This document shows, in pieces, positions 1-7,144 of a DNA stretch of 64,000 nucleotides. Numbering within the stretch: the stretch's first letter is position 1; each line of letters starts with the position of its first letter. The position numbers and the translations under genes are program-made. Source of the stretch: CAXNKH01 sp049296795 (lineage in GTDB: Bacteria; Pseudomonadota; Gammaproteobacteria; Burkholderiales; Burkholderiaceae_C); assembly GCA_049296795.1 (NCBI GenBank), contig JBAQTC010000013.1, positions 119,456 through 183,455 of the forward strand, written 5' to 3'. Under the pieces are notes generated by a model. It worked only from the letters and a program-made list of their open reading frames with translations. It did not search any database and was not told the origin of the DNA.

Positions 1-447
1 AATGACCGCATGTTGCAGTGGTCGCGTGACTTGTTCTTGGTGCAAGATCCCGTGACCTTGCCCGAGCTGATTAGTCAAACCTTGCAGCATCAGTTTTCGG
101 TGCCGCAGGTGGCGCTCAAGGTCTGGGACTTGGCGCCGGCTTATGCCGATGCGGAGTTTGCCCAGAACGTGAGTGAGGACCTCAAAGTGTTTGCTTCTTC
201 CCTGCAAGAACCATTTTGCGGCGTGAATTCGGGCTTCGAAGCGGTCAACTGGTTGCCAGATCCGGCTGCAGCCAAATCGCTGGCATTGTTGCCTTTGAGC
301 ATGGGAGCGTCGAACAAGCATGCGCCAGCTTTTGGTTTGTTGGTGCTCGCTTCGCCCGATTCCCAGCGGTTTCACAGCGGCATGGGAACTGATTTTCTGG
401 ATCGCCTGGCCGGACTGGCCAGCGCTGCTTTGTCGTCCTTAAGATAA
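1..447 (+). CDS. DUF484 family protein, 3' part (5' end outside window)
   Basis: The frame is open from the first base (Asn-Asp-Arg precede the first Met at 10), so this is the C-terminal 148 residues of a longer protein. The sequence resembles the GAF-like part of the DUF484 family, which commonly lies directly upstream of xerC in proteobacteria. No catalytic motif is visible and the molecular function of the family is not established. The stop is 36 nt before the xerC start, so co-transcription with xerC is likely. The family call rests on sequence resemblance plus the xerC neighbour. Confidence 0.7.
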   Translation, partial: NDRMLQWSRDLFLVQDPVTLPELISQTLQHQFSVPQVALKVWDLAPAYADAEFAQNVSEDLKVFASSLQEPFCGVNSGFEAVNWLPDPAAAKSLALLPLSMGASNKHAPAFGLLVLASPDSQRFHSGMGTDFLDRLAGLASAALSSLR

Positions 448-483
448 TTTGGCAGTGGGGTCGGATCCCGATTCAGGACAAAA

Positions 484-1464
484 ATGACCACCGACTCCGA
501 CTTTCTCGAACGAGATCGGGTTCTGATCCCAATGGCCCTGATCGAACGTTATCTCGAGCACGTCCGGGTCGAGAAGCGTCTGGCCCAGCGCACAGTTGAG
601 CTCTATGCCCTGGATTTAGCCAAGCTGAGCGCTTTGGCGCAGCAAGCTGGAATTGACTTGATCCAAGTGCAAAACACCCATGTCCGGCGTTGGGCCGCCC
701 AGATGCACGGCGCTGGGCGCAGTGGCCGAGGCATTGCCCTGATTCTCTCGGGTTGGCGTGGTTTTTACCGTTGGCTGGGGCGAGAGTCGCTGGTTGTCAG
801 CAATCCGGTGCAGGATGTTCATGCGCCCAAAGCGGCCAAGCCCCTGCCTAAAGCCTTGAACGTGGATGAGGCGGTGCAGCTGGCCAGTTTCCAGTGCCAG
901 CAAGACAGTCCGTGGCTGGAGGCCCGCGATTCGGCTATGGTGGAGCTGCTGTACGGCAGCGGATTGCGGGTCTCAGAACTGGTCGGGCTGGATGTGGTGG
1001 CCAGCGCAACCGCGCGTGGTTGGCTCGATTTGTCCGAGGCCCAAGTCCATGTGCTGGGCAAAGGAAACAAACGCCGCAGCGTGCCGCTGGGGCGGCTAGC
1101 GCTGCAGGCCTTGGATCAGTGGTTGCTGTTGCGCGCTGCGCCCGAACACGCGGGTCAAGCCCAGCCCGCTTTGTTTGTCGCTCGCCAGGGTACACGGCTA
1201 AGTGCCCAGTCGATTTGGCAGCGGCTCAAACGGCGCAGCCTGCTGGCCGGCTTGGCCACGCCAGTCCACCCGCACATGTTGCGCCATTCTTTTGCCAGCC
1301 ATGTCTTGCAGTCCAGTGGCGATTTGCGCGCGGTTCAGGAATTGCTGGGACACGCCAATATCACAAGCACCCAGATTTATACCCGGCTCGATTTTCAACA
1401 CCTGGCCAAGGCTTATGACGCAGCCCATCCACGCGCCCGCATCGTCAAAGACCAGCCGATTTGA
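484..1464 (+). CDS. xerC: Tyrosine site-specific recombinase XerC
   Basis: A 326-residue tyrosine recombinase which, with XerD, resolves chromosome dimers at dif. The N-terminal SAM-like core-binding domain covers roughly residues 15-105 and the catalytic domain roughly 125-310. The catalytic set is visible: R162 (GSGLR), K193 (GKGNK), H264-x-x-R267 (HMLRH), H290 (LLGH) and nucleophile Y299 (IYTR). The ATG at 484 follows a CAGGA ribosome site about 6 nt upstream. Position after a DUF484 gene is the usual chromosomal xerC context, which separates it from phage or integron integrases. Confidence 0.95.
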   Translation: MTTDSDFLERDRVLIPMALIERYLEHVRVEKRLAQRTVELYALDLAKLSALAQQAGIDLIQVQNTHVRRWAAQMHGAGRSGRGIALILSGWRGFYRWLGRESLVVSNPVQDVHAPKAAKPLPKALNVDEAVQLASFQCQQDSPWLEARDSAMVELLYGSGLRVSELVGLDVVASATARGWLDLSEAQVHVLGKGNKRRSVPLGRLALQALDQWLLLRAAPEHAGQAQPALFVARQGTRLSAQSIWQRLKRRSLLAGLATPVHPHMLRHSFASHVLQSSGDLRAVQELLGHANITSTQIYTRLDFQHLAKAYDAAHPRARIVKDQPI

Positions 1465-1782
1465 GTGAAATGCTGTAGCTTCATGCCAGCTCCAAGCACC
1501 ACCCACCCACCTCAAAGAAACACAGCGCACGGGGTTTCGGACTTCATTGCGAAGAACCAACATGCCAGATGGACCGGCGGTTCGGGTGCCCGGGCGCAGG
1601 CCCGATTCGCGGTTGCTACAGATTTCGTGGGCCTGATGCGACATTAACGCAGCAGCGCAGGTTCTCACATTCAGACGCCCGCGAACCTGGGCTGGAGAAC
1701 GGGCACCCAATCCACCGGTCTTGCCAACAGTTACGCGCGCAAAGGAGGCTGCAGCTTAGCGAGGCCGCTACACTTCCTACCT
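1465..1782. other. 318-bp intergenic region with a long imperfect inverted repeat
   Basis: No convincing gene is present between xerC and the GTPase gene. Two 21-nt arms at 1572-1592 and 1700-1720 are complementary at 18 of 21 positions. Further pairing continues inward (about 1597-1612 with 1682-1695), so the roughly 150-bp segment could fold into one long hairpin. The short frames across it have no ribosome site and look like read-through of the repeat. It may be a small non-autonomous mobile or REP-like element. Confidence 0.5.
1572..1720. repeat. Imperfect inverted repeat, 21-nt arms, possible MITE/REP-like element
   Basis: The left arm reads GACCGGCGGTTCGGGTGCCC plus G. The right arm is its reverse complement with three mismatches. 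Inner arms around AGGCCCGATTCGCGG and CCGCGAACCTGGGCT extend the symmetry. No transposase gene is nearby and no target-site duplication was recognised. Confidence 0.5.
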
Positions 1783-2853
1783 ATGAGTCTTATTCCCACT
1801 ACTATCCTGACCGGCTTTCTGGGCTCGGGCAAAACCACCCTTCTCAAACGCGTTTTGAGCGAAGCCCATGGCCAAAAAATTGCCGTGATCGAAAACGAGT
1901 TTGGTGAAGAAAACATCGACAACGACATCCTGGTGTCTGACACCCAGGAGCAGATCATCCAGATGAGCAATGGTTGCATTTGTTGCACCATACGGGAAGA
2001 TTTGCGCAGCACGTTGCGTGATTTGGCAGAAAAAAAACGCAAGGGTGAGCTGGTGTTTGACCGCGTGGTGATCGAGACCACCGGTTTGGCCGATCCGGGA
2101 CCGGTGGCGCAAACATTCTTCATGGACGATGAAATTGCCGAGAGTTTTCTGTTGGATTCGATCCTGACCCTGGTCGATGCCAAACACGCAGCCCAGCAGT
2201 TGAACGACCGACAAGAAGCGCGGCGCCAGATCGGTTTTGCCGACCAGATTTTCATCAGCAAAACTGATTTGTGTACGGAAGCAGAGGTGCATGCTTTGCA
2301 GCACAGGCTGACGCACATGAACCCGCGTGCGCCACAAAAATCCGTCCATTTTGGCCAGGTGGCCTTGGCTGAAGTGTTTGATTTGAGGGGGTTTAACCTC
2401 AACGCCAAGCTGGATCTGGATCCGGACTTCTTGAAAGAAGAGCAGGACCAGCACGAACATGGTGCGCATGAAGGCCATGGGCACACGCACGAACACGACG
2501 CGCATTGCGATCACCCGTCGCACCAGCATGACGGCGCCCACCATCATCACCACGATGATGATGTGAAAAGTTTTGTTTTCCGCTCCGAGCGGGCTTTCAA
2601 CCCGGCCAAGCTGGAGGATTTTTTGGGCGCCATTGTCAATATTTATGGCCCACGTATGTTGCGCTACAAAGGCGTACTGAATATGCAGGGAACCGAAAGA
2701 AAAGTGATTTTTCAGGGTGTTCACCAGCTCATGGGAAGTGATCTCGGGCCGCCATGGGCTGAGGGCGAAACACGCATCAGCAAAATGGTGTTCATTGGTA
2801 TTGATTTGCCCAAGGATATTTTGTTGCAAGGGCTGGAGCAATCGTTGCAATGA
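1783..2853 (+). CDS. COG0523 (CobW/ZNG1-type) G3E GTPase with His-rich loop
   Basis: A 356-residue metal-trafficking GTPase. It shows Walker A GFLGSGKTT at residues 11-19, the family metal site GCICC at 64-68, the ETTGLADP switch region near 98-105 and SKTD at 159-162 as the guanine-recognition motif. A loop at about 224-260 is packed with His and Asp (including HHHHH) and should bind zinc or a similar metal. The C-terminal CobW domain covers about 260-350. The family loads or delivers metals, often zinc, to client proteins, but the client here is unknown. An AAAGGAGG at 1741-1748 is too far from the ATG to serve as ribosome site. Confidence 0.88.
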   Translation: MSLIPTTILTGFLGSGKTTLLKRVLSEAHGQKIAVIENEFGEENIDNDILVSDTQEQIIQMSNGCICCTIREDLRSTLRDLAEKKRKGELVFDRVVIETTGLADPGPVAQTFFMDDEIAESFLLDSILTLVDAKHAAQQLNDRQEARRQIGFADQIFISKTDLCTEAEVHALQHRLTHMNPRAPQKSVHFGQVALAEVFDLRGFNLNAKLDLDPDFLKEEQDQHEHGAHEGHGHTHEHDAHCDHPSHQHDGAHHHHHDDDVKSFVFRSERAFNPAKLEDFLGAIVNIYGPRMLRYKGVLNMQGTERKVIFQGVHQLMGSDLGPPWAEGETRISKMVFIGIDLPKDILLQGLEQSLQ

Positions 2854-2923
2854 GTTGCTAATTTGCAAGAGTCCGGTATTTCCTCGGATAAAGCTGTACA
2901 CTCGCGCGCCGGTGAACTTTCTG

Positions 2924-2946
2924 TGTTGTTGCCTCAGGCAACAACA
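2924..2946. promoter_or_regulatory. 23-nt near-perfect palindrome upstream of dksA
   Basis: Eleven-base arms TGTTGTTGCCT and AGGCAACAACA flank a single central C, 96 nt before the dksA start. It could be a dimeric operator or a 9-bp RNA hairpin. It is not followed by a T-run, so a Rho-independent terminator for the GTPase gene is unlikely. No regulator is assigned. Confidence 0.45.
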
Positions 2947-3041
2947 GCAAGGGCACTGGTGGTCCGGGTCGTGCTGAATTGAACTCATGCGCGGCGAGGG
3001 TAGAGAGCAAATGCAGGTCCTTCCTGTGAGGAGACAAAAAA

Positions 3042-4169
3042 GTGAAAACGAAAGCTGGAAAAGCCAAAGTGGCGGCCCCTGTGAAAAAAGCTGTTGTCAA
3101 GGCCAAGCCCGTCCTGAAGGTCCAAACTGTCGCCAAGGCCAAGGCCAAGCTCAAGCCCGTGGCCAAACCAGCGCTCAAAAAGCCAGTCGCCAAAAAACCA
3201 ATGGCCAAACCGGCGGTTAAGAAGCCAATAGCCAGGCCGGTCGTTAAAAAACCAGTTGTGAAAAAAACGCAGGTCAAATCTGCGGTGAAAAAGCCGCTTG
3301 TTAAACCAGTCGTGAAGCCTGTCGCTAAACCCATCGTTAAGCCTATTGTTAAGCCAGCGGTCAAAAAACCAGCTGCCAAGTCGGCCGTAAAAAAACCAGT
3401 GGCCCAAGCCGAACCCAAAGCCAGTGCGAAGCCCTCCCCCAAGAAGCCCGTTCCCGTTAAATCTCCCCAACCCCAGGTACAAGCCATTAAAACTGTTAGC
3501 CCCGCCCCTTCGCCTGTCGTTAAGGCAATGCCCGTAGCCCCTGTTGCGACCTCATCTTCCCAAGTACCTGCCAGAGCCGGTCGTCCATCGTCGCGTTTGG
3601 CGCAATTGACGGTTCCATCGATGGCACAGTCAGTGGCATCGACCGCTGCCAAAGCAAGTTTCTCCCAGCTCACCACGGCGCCTGTTCTGGTTGCCCCACC
3701 GATGACGGCACCGAAAAAAAATCCCAAGCTGGCGAACCATTGGAAAACCAAGCCGGCAGCGGAACTGAGTGATGACGAACTGCTTTCCATGCCCGATGAG
3801 GAGTACATGAATGCGGTTCAACTTAAGGTGTTTCGTTTGAAGTTAGTGGCCCTAAAGCAAGGTATTTTGAGCAGTGCGGGTGAAACTTCCGAGCATCTGC
3901 GGGAAGACACCGTGGTGGTGCCTGATCCGGCCGATCGCGCCACCATCGAAGAAGAGCACGCCTTGGAACTACGTACCCGGGACCGTGAGCGTAAATTGCT
4001 CAAGAAAATCGAGCAGTCCATAGGGCGCATCGACGCGGATGACTACGGTTACTGTGACGAAACTGGCGAGCCGATCGGAGTGGGTCGCTTATTGGCCCGA
4101 CCGACGGCCACCTTGTCGCTCGAAGCGCAGCAACGACGCGAACTCAAACAGAAAATGTTTGGCGATTGA
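3042..4169 (+). CDS. dksA: DksA-type RNA polymerase-binding regulator with long lysine-rich N-terminus
   Basis: A 375-residue protein from a GTG start with a good TGAGGAG ribosome site at 3026-3032. Residues 1 to about 130 are Lys/Ala/Pro/Val repeats (VKKP, AKP) like a histone H1 tail, followed by a low-complexity linker to about 230. A DksA/TraR module of normal length (about 245-375) carries the DPADRA coiled-coil tip motif. The zinc finger is reduced to one Cys, C338 (YGYCDETGEPIG), with SLEA where classical DksA has CIDC; this form is common in beta- and alphaproteobacteria. DksA works with ppGpp in the RNA polymerase secondary channel. The basic tail could bind nucleic acid (inference). 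Confidence 0.9.
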   Translation: MKTKAGKAKVAAPVKKAVVKAKPVLKVQTVAKAKAKLKPVAKPALKKPVAKKPMAKPAVKKPIARPVVKKPVVKKTQVKSAVKKPLVKPVVKPVAKPIVKPIVKPAVKKPAAKSAVKKPVAQAEPKASAKPSPKKPVPVKSPQPQVQAIKTVSPAPSPVVKAMPVAPVATSSSQVPARAGRPSSRLAQLTVPSMAQSVASTAAKASFSQLTTAPVLVAPPMTAPKKNPKLANHWKTKPAAELSDDELLSMPDEEYMNAVQLKVFRLKLVALKQGILSSAGETSEHLREDTVVVPDPADRATIEEEHALELRTRDRERKLLKKIEQSIGRIDADDYGYCDETGEPIGVGRLLARPTATLSLEAQQRRELKQKMFGD

Positions 4170-4210
4170 ATTGGCCCGCAATGGACCCTTGAGCTAAACT
4201 CAAGCGGCCC

Positions 4211-5227
4211 ATGGCGAACAATCCCAAAGGTCCCCTGAAGTGGCTGAGCTTTCTGCGCAGTCCGCTGACCTCCAAGCCTGACCCAGTGCCCCCGGTCGCG
4301 GCCGAGGTCAATACGGCAGCGGAAAAGAGTGAGCGCAAACGCCAAATCGATTTTGTCCGCAAAGAAGAGTTGAATTACCTGCGCAAACTGCACCAGCTTC
4401 AGGCGGATCCTGAACACCCCCAGTCGTGGTCAGTGTTGCCCAGCAGTCTGTTGGCCGATTCGGAAAATAGAGCCCAGACGCTGAAAAAAATCAATGATAT
4501 CGAAGCCCAAATGTCAGAGCAGGATTGGGCCATGGAGCCATTGAGTTCCATGCCGGCCGGCGAACTCGTTGCGTCAGACGCTCCGCCACCCCAAGAAATT
4601 CCCGTACAACAGGCGGCGCAATTGATGCAGCCGGTGCCTACCCCGACGCCGACCCCGACGAAAAGCCAGGTTGCGCCTGAGCTCGAGCACGCGGCGATTG
4701 GTTTTGCCAAGGGGGATGATGCGGGGGTGGAGCAGGAGTTGCTCAGCTATTTGGAGCGCGATCTAGCGCATCCCGAGTTGGCCAAAGTTTGGTTGAATGC
4801 GTTGCTCGGCTTGTATCGGGCGACCGACCAACAAGCACGGCTTGAGGTTCGTGCTGCAGAATTCAAGCGGCGGTTTGGCGTTGATCCTGGGGCGGCTGCC
4901 CAGCCCATCGGGGAGCTCAATGCTTCGGTTGAAGCTGGGGGGCTTAGCCTGGTCGGGGCCATCACGGGCGATGCCGCTGCCGCGTTGGAAACCCTCGATG
5001 CCGCCAGCCATGGCATGCGAGCGATCGTGATTGATTGTCGTGACCTGATTCGGCTTGATTTTTCTGCCACGGTCAGTCTTTTGAACTGGACAGCGCAGCG
5101 CCAGGCCGAAGCTTGCGAAATCCAATTTCAGAACGCGCACCCCCTGGCGGCGGCATTTTTGAATGTCGTTGGAATTGGGGAGTACGCCGGCATCGTTCCT
5201 TCCGGCTATGGAAACGACGTTAGCTGA
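4211..5227 (+). CDS. STAS-domain protein of unknown function
   Basis: A 338-residue soluble protein with no signal peptide or membrane segment. Residues 1-160 are charged and then Pro/Thr/Gln-rich. Residues 165-230 look helical. Residues 236-335 form a STAS-like domain (VIDCRDLIRLDFSATVSLLNW) with DFSA at the site where anti-anti-sigma factors carry a phosphorylatable Ser. A candidate promoter TTGGCC (4171-4176), 18-nt spacer, TAAACT (4195-4200) lies just ahead of the ATG, and no Shine-Dalgarno is visible. It follows dksA by 41 nt. No partner kinase or phosphatase gene is nearby, so its role is unknown. Confidence 0.75.
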   Translation: MANNPKGPLKWLSFLRSPLTSKPDPVPPVAAEVNTAAEKSERKRQIDFVRKEELNYLRKLHQLQADPEHPQSWSVLPSSLLADSENRAQTLKKINDIEAQMSEQDWAMEPLSSMPAGELVASDAPPPQEIPVQQAAQLMQPVPTPTPTPTKSQVAPELEHAAIGFAKGDDAGVEQELLSYLERDLAHPELAKVWLNALLGLYRATDQQARLEVRAAEFKRRFGVDPGAAAQPIGELNASVEAGGLSLVGAITGDAAAALETLDAASHGMRAIVIDCRDLIRLDFSATVSLLNWTAQRQAEACEIQFQNAHPLAAAFLNVVGIGEYAGIVPSGYGNDVS

Positions 5228-5267
5228 GCGCAACGCTTCTGAAGCCGTTTGGTTTTCAAGCATCACT

Positions 5268-5295
5268 TTGACATATTGCGCTAAGTGCTTAATTT
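5268..5295 (+). promoter_or_regulatory. Candidate promoter upstream of mraZ
   Basis: A perfect TTGACA at 5268-5273 is followed after 16 nt by TAATTT (5290-5295), a weak -10. This would give an mraZ leader of about 180 nt. A second, weaker candidate (TTGCTG at 5392, TGCAAT at 5414) would overlap the MraZ repeats directly. Confidence 0.5.
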
Positions 5296-5401
5296 AGAAC
5301 GAATTTCACTTCGTAAATCCTCTCGAAATCGTTTCTAAGTCCTTGATTTCATTGAAAAAATTTGTTGCGACACGGCTGATAAGTTAGCTTTTTGCTGATA
5401 C

Positions 5402-5441
5402 AGTGCAAAAAAGTGCAATTAAGTGGGGAAAAGTGATGAAC
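5402..5441 (+). promoter_or_regulatory. MraZ operator: four 10-bp AGTG direct repeats
   Basis: AGTG recurs at exactly 10-bp steps (5402, 5412, 5422, 5432): AGTGCAAAAA, AGTGCAATTA, AGTGGGGAAA, AGTGATGAAC. MraZ is known to autoregulate the dcw cluster by binding regularly spaced short G-rich direct repeats upstream of its own gene. The 10-bp phasing puts every half-site on the same helix face. The block ends 42 nt before the mraZ start. Confidence 0.8.
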
Positions 5442-5483
5442 GCTTTCTCCTGTTTGCAAAATGACTAACGAGGAGTTGCTGTC

Positions 5484-5912
5484 GTGTTTCAAGGGGCTTC
5501 GTCTCTCAGTTTGGATGCCAAAGGACGGCTGTCGGTGCCGACTCGGCATCGTGACGTTCTGATTGCCACTGCGGCAGGTCAGCTCACGATGACCAAGCAT
5601 CCGCACGGCTGTTTGATGGTGTTTCCGCGCCCTGAATGGGAAAAATTTAGGGAACGAATTGCTGCATTGCCGATGTCGGCTCAGTGGTGGAAGCGGATTT
5701 TCCTGGGCAACGCGATGGACGTCGAGATGGATGCGACGGGGCGGATTTTGGTGTCGCCCGAATTGCGTTCGGCCGCCGGCATCAATCGGGACACGGTGTT
5801 GCTGGGCATGGGCAACCATTTTGAGCTCTGGGATAAAGCCAGTTACGACGCGCAGGAGGCCAGGGCGATGCAAGAGAGCATGCCCGAGGTCTTCAAGGAA
5901 TTTTCCTTCTGA
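5484..5912 (+). CDS. mraZ: MraZ, transcriptional regulator of the dcw cluster
   Basis: A 142-residue protein of normal family length made of two AbrB-like SpoVT/MraZ half-domains (SLSLDAKGRLSVPTRHRD near residues 7-24 and VEMDATGRILVSPELR near 75-90). MraZ forms ring oligomers that bind repeats ahead of its gene and set expression of the division cluster. The start is GTG at 5484 with ACGAGGAG upstream. It is the first gene of the cluster and sits 9 nt before rsmH. Confidence 0.95.
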   Translation: MFQGASSLSLDAKGRLSVPTRHRDVLIATAAGQLTMTKHPHGCLMVFPRPEWEKFRERIAALPMSAQWWKRIFLGNAMDVEMDATGRILVSPELRSAAGINRDTVLLGMGNHFELWDKASYDAQEARAMQESMPEVFKEFSF

Positions 5913-5921
5913 AGGCCGACG

Positions 5922-6854
5922 GTGGAAACCTCATGGAAACACACCACCGTCTTGTTGAACGAAGCCGTCGAAGCACTGTTCAATCAGGCGCAAGACAGTG
6001 CCGAAGCTCAACAGACTTATGTCGATGCTACTTTTGGCCGCGGCGGACATTCGCAGCTGATTTTGAGTCGTTTGGCGAGTCAGGGTCATCTGATCGCTTT
6101 CGACAAAGACCCCGAAGCCGTGGCACAAGCTGCGCAAATCACCGACCCAAGATTTTCTATCCGGCACCAAGGCTTCAGCCATTTGGGCGAATTGCCACAC
6201 GCCAGCGTGGCTGGGTTGTTGCTGGATTTGGGTATCAGTTCGCCTCAGATCGACAACCCGCAGCGGGGTTTCAGTTTCAGGTTCGAAGGACCGCTGGACA
6301 TGCGCATGGACACCACACGGGGTCAAAGCGTTGCACAGTGGTTGGCAACAGCGGAGGTGGGTCAGATTGCGGAGGTGATACGTGATTACGGCGAAGAACG
6401 GTTTGCTGGGCCGATTGCAAAGGCGATTGTTGATCGCCGCCAAGCAAGAGGACCTCTCACCACCACCACCGAGTTGGCTCAGCTCGTGGCAGACACGGTC
6501 AAAACCCGCGAGGCGGGCCAGAACCCTGCAACACGGACATTCCAAGCTCTTCGGATTTTCATCAATGCCGAGCTTGAAGAGCTCAAACAAGCCTTAGAGG
6601 GCGCACTGGATGTACTTCAACCTGGGGGGCGATTGGTGGTGATCAGCTTCCATTCGTTGGAGGACCGGATTGTCAAGCAATTCATTGCCAAGCATTCACG
6701 CGATGAGTTCGACCGTCGCGCCCCATTCGCTGCGCCACGCCCCATGCGCCTGAAGGCGCTCGCGCGCATCAAACCGTTGGCTGCCGAAGTGGCCGCCAAC
6801 CCCCGGGCGCGCAGCGCTGTGATGCGGGTGGCGATCAGGACGCAGACGCCATGA
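5922..6854 (+). CDS. rsmH: 16S rRNA C1402 N4-methyltransferase RsmH (MraW)
   Basis: A 310-residue class I SAM methyltransferase that methylates N4 of C1402 in 16S rRNA. HTTVLLNEAV near the start and VDATFGRGGHS (SAM motif I, about 35-45) are diagnostic, as are LLDLGISSPQID and the C-terminal VISFHSLEDRIVK. The GTG at 5922 is used; the nearby ATG at 5933 is out of frame. The stop overlaps the ftsL start (ATGA at 6851-6854), so translation is coupled. Confidence 0.95.
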   Translation: METSWKHTTVLLNEAVEALFNQAQDSAEAQQTYVDATFGRGGHSQLILSRLASQGHLIAFDKDPEAVAQAAQITDPRFSIRHQGFSHLGELPHASVAGLLLDLGISSPQIDNPQRGFSFRFEGPLDMRMDTTRGQSVAQWLATAEVGQIAEVIRDYGEERFAGPIAKAIVDRRQARGPLTTTTELAQLVADTVKTREAGQNPATRTFQALRIFINAELEELKQALEGALDVLQPGGRLVVISFHSLEDRIVKQFIAKHSRDEFDRRAPFAAPRPMRLKALARIKPLAAEVAANPRARSAVMRVAIRTQTP

Positions 6855-7144
6855 CCCGAATCAACCTGCTGTTGCTGTTCGCCGTCTTGCTGAGCGCCTT
6901 CTATTTGGTCGGGGTTCAGTATGAATCGCGACGCTTGGTGACGGACTTGGATAAGGCGGGGGCCGAAGCGCACCGCTTGGAAGTTGAAAACGAACGTTTG
7001 CAACTCGAAAAGCGAGCTCAGGCCACACCGATGCGAGTCCAGAAGTTGGCACGCGAACAGTTGCAAATGCGCGGTGCCAGCCCGGCCATCACCCACTATG
7101 TCAAGCCGCCCGAGCAGCAAGCTGCCGCGCCAGGTGCGCCATGA
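6851..7144 (+). CDS. ftsL: Cell division protein FtsL
   Basis: A 97-residue bitopic membrane protein with one N-terminal transmembrane helix (about residues 3-21), then a coiled-coil heptad region (about 27-60) with regular Leu and Val. FtsL forms the FtsQLB complex that activates FtsWI at the septum. Sequence conservation is low, so the call rests on size, topology and exact position between rsmH and ftsI. It overlaps both neighbours by ATGA. Confidence 0.88.
   Translation: MTRINLLLLFAVLLSAFYLVGVQYESRRLVTDLDKAGAEAHRLEVENERLQLEKRAQATPMRVQKLAREQLQMRGASPAITHYVKPPEQQAAAPGAP

Noticed and set aside
1465..1782. Zur operator upstream of the COG0523 gene
   Set aside because: No AT-rich GTTATA-type palindrome was found in the gap.
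1465..1907. Short frames in the xerC-GTPase gap
   Set aside because: No ribosome sites; they run through the inverted repeat and out of frame into the GTPase gene.
1777..2988. 403-codon minus-strand frame opposite the COG0523 GTPase gene
   Set aside because: Antisense of a gene with clear GTPase motifs; the encoded sequence has no domain pattern.
2858..3808. Long minus-strand frame opposite dksA
   Set aside because: Gly/Thr/Leu-rich antisense product of the lysine repeats, with no ribosome site; the DksA domain fixes the real strand.
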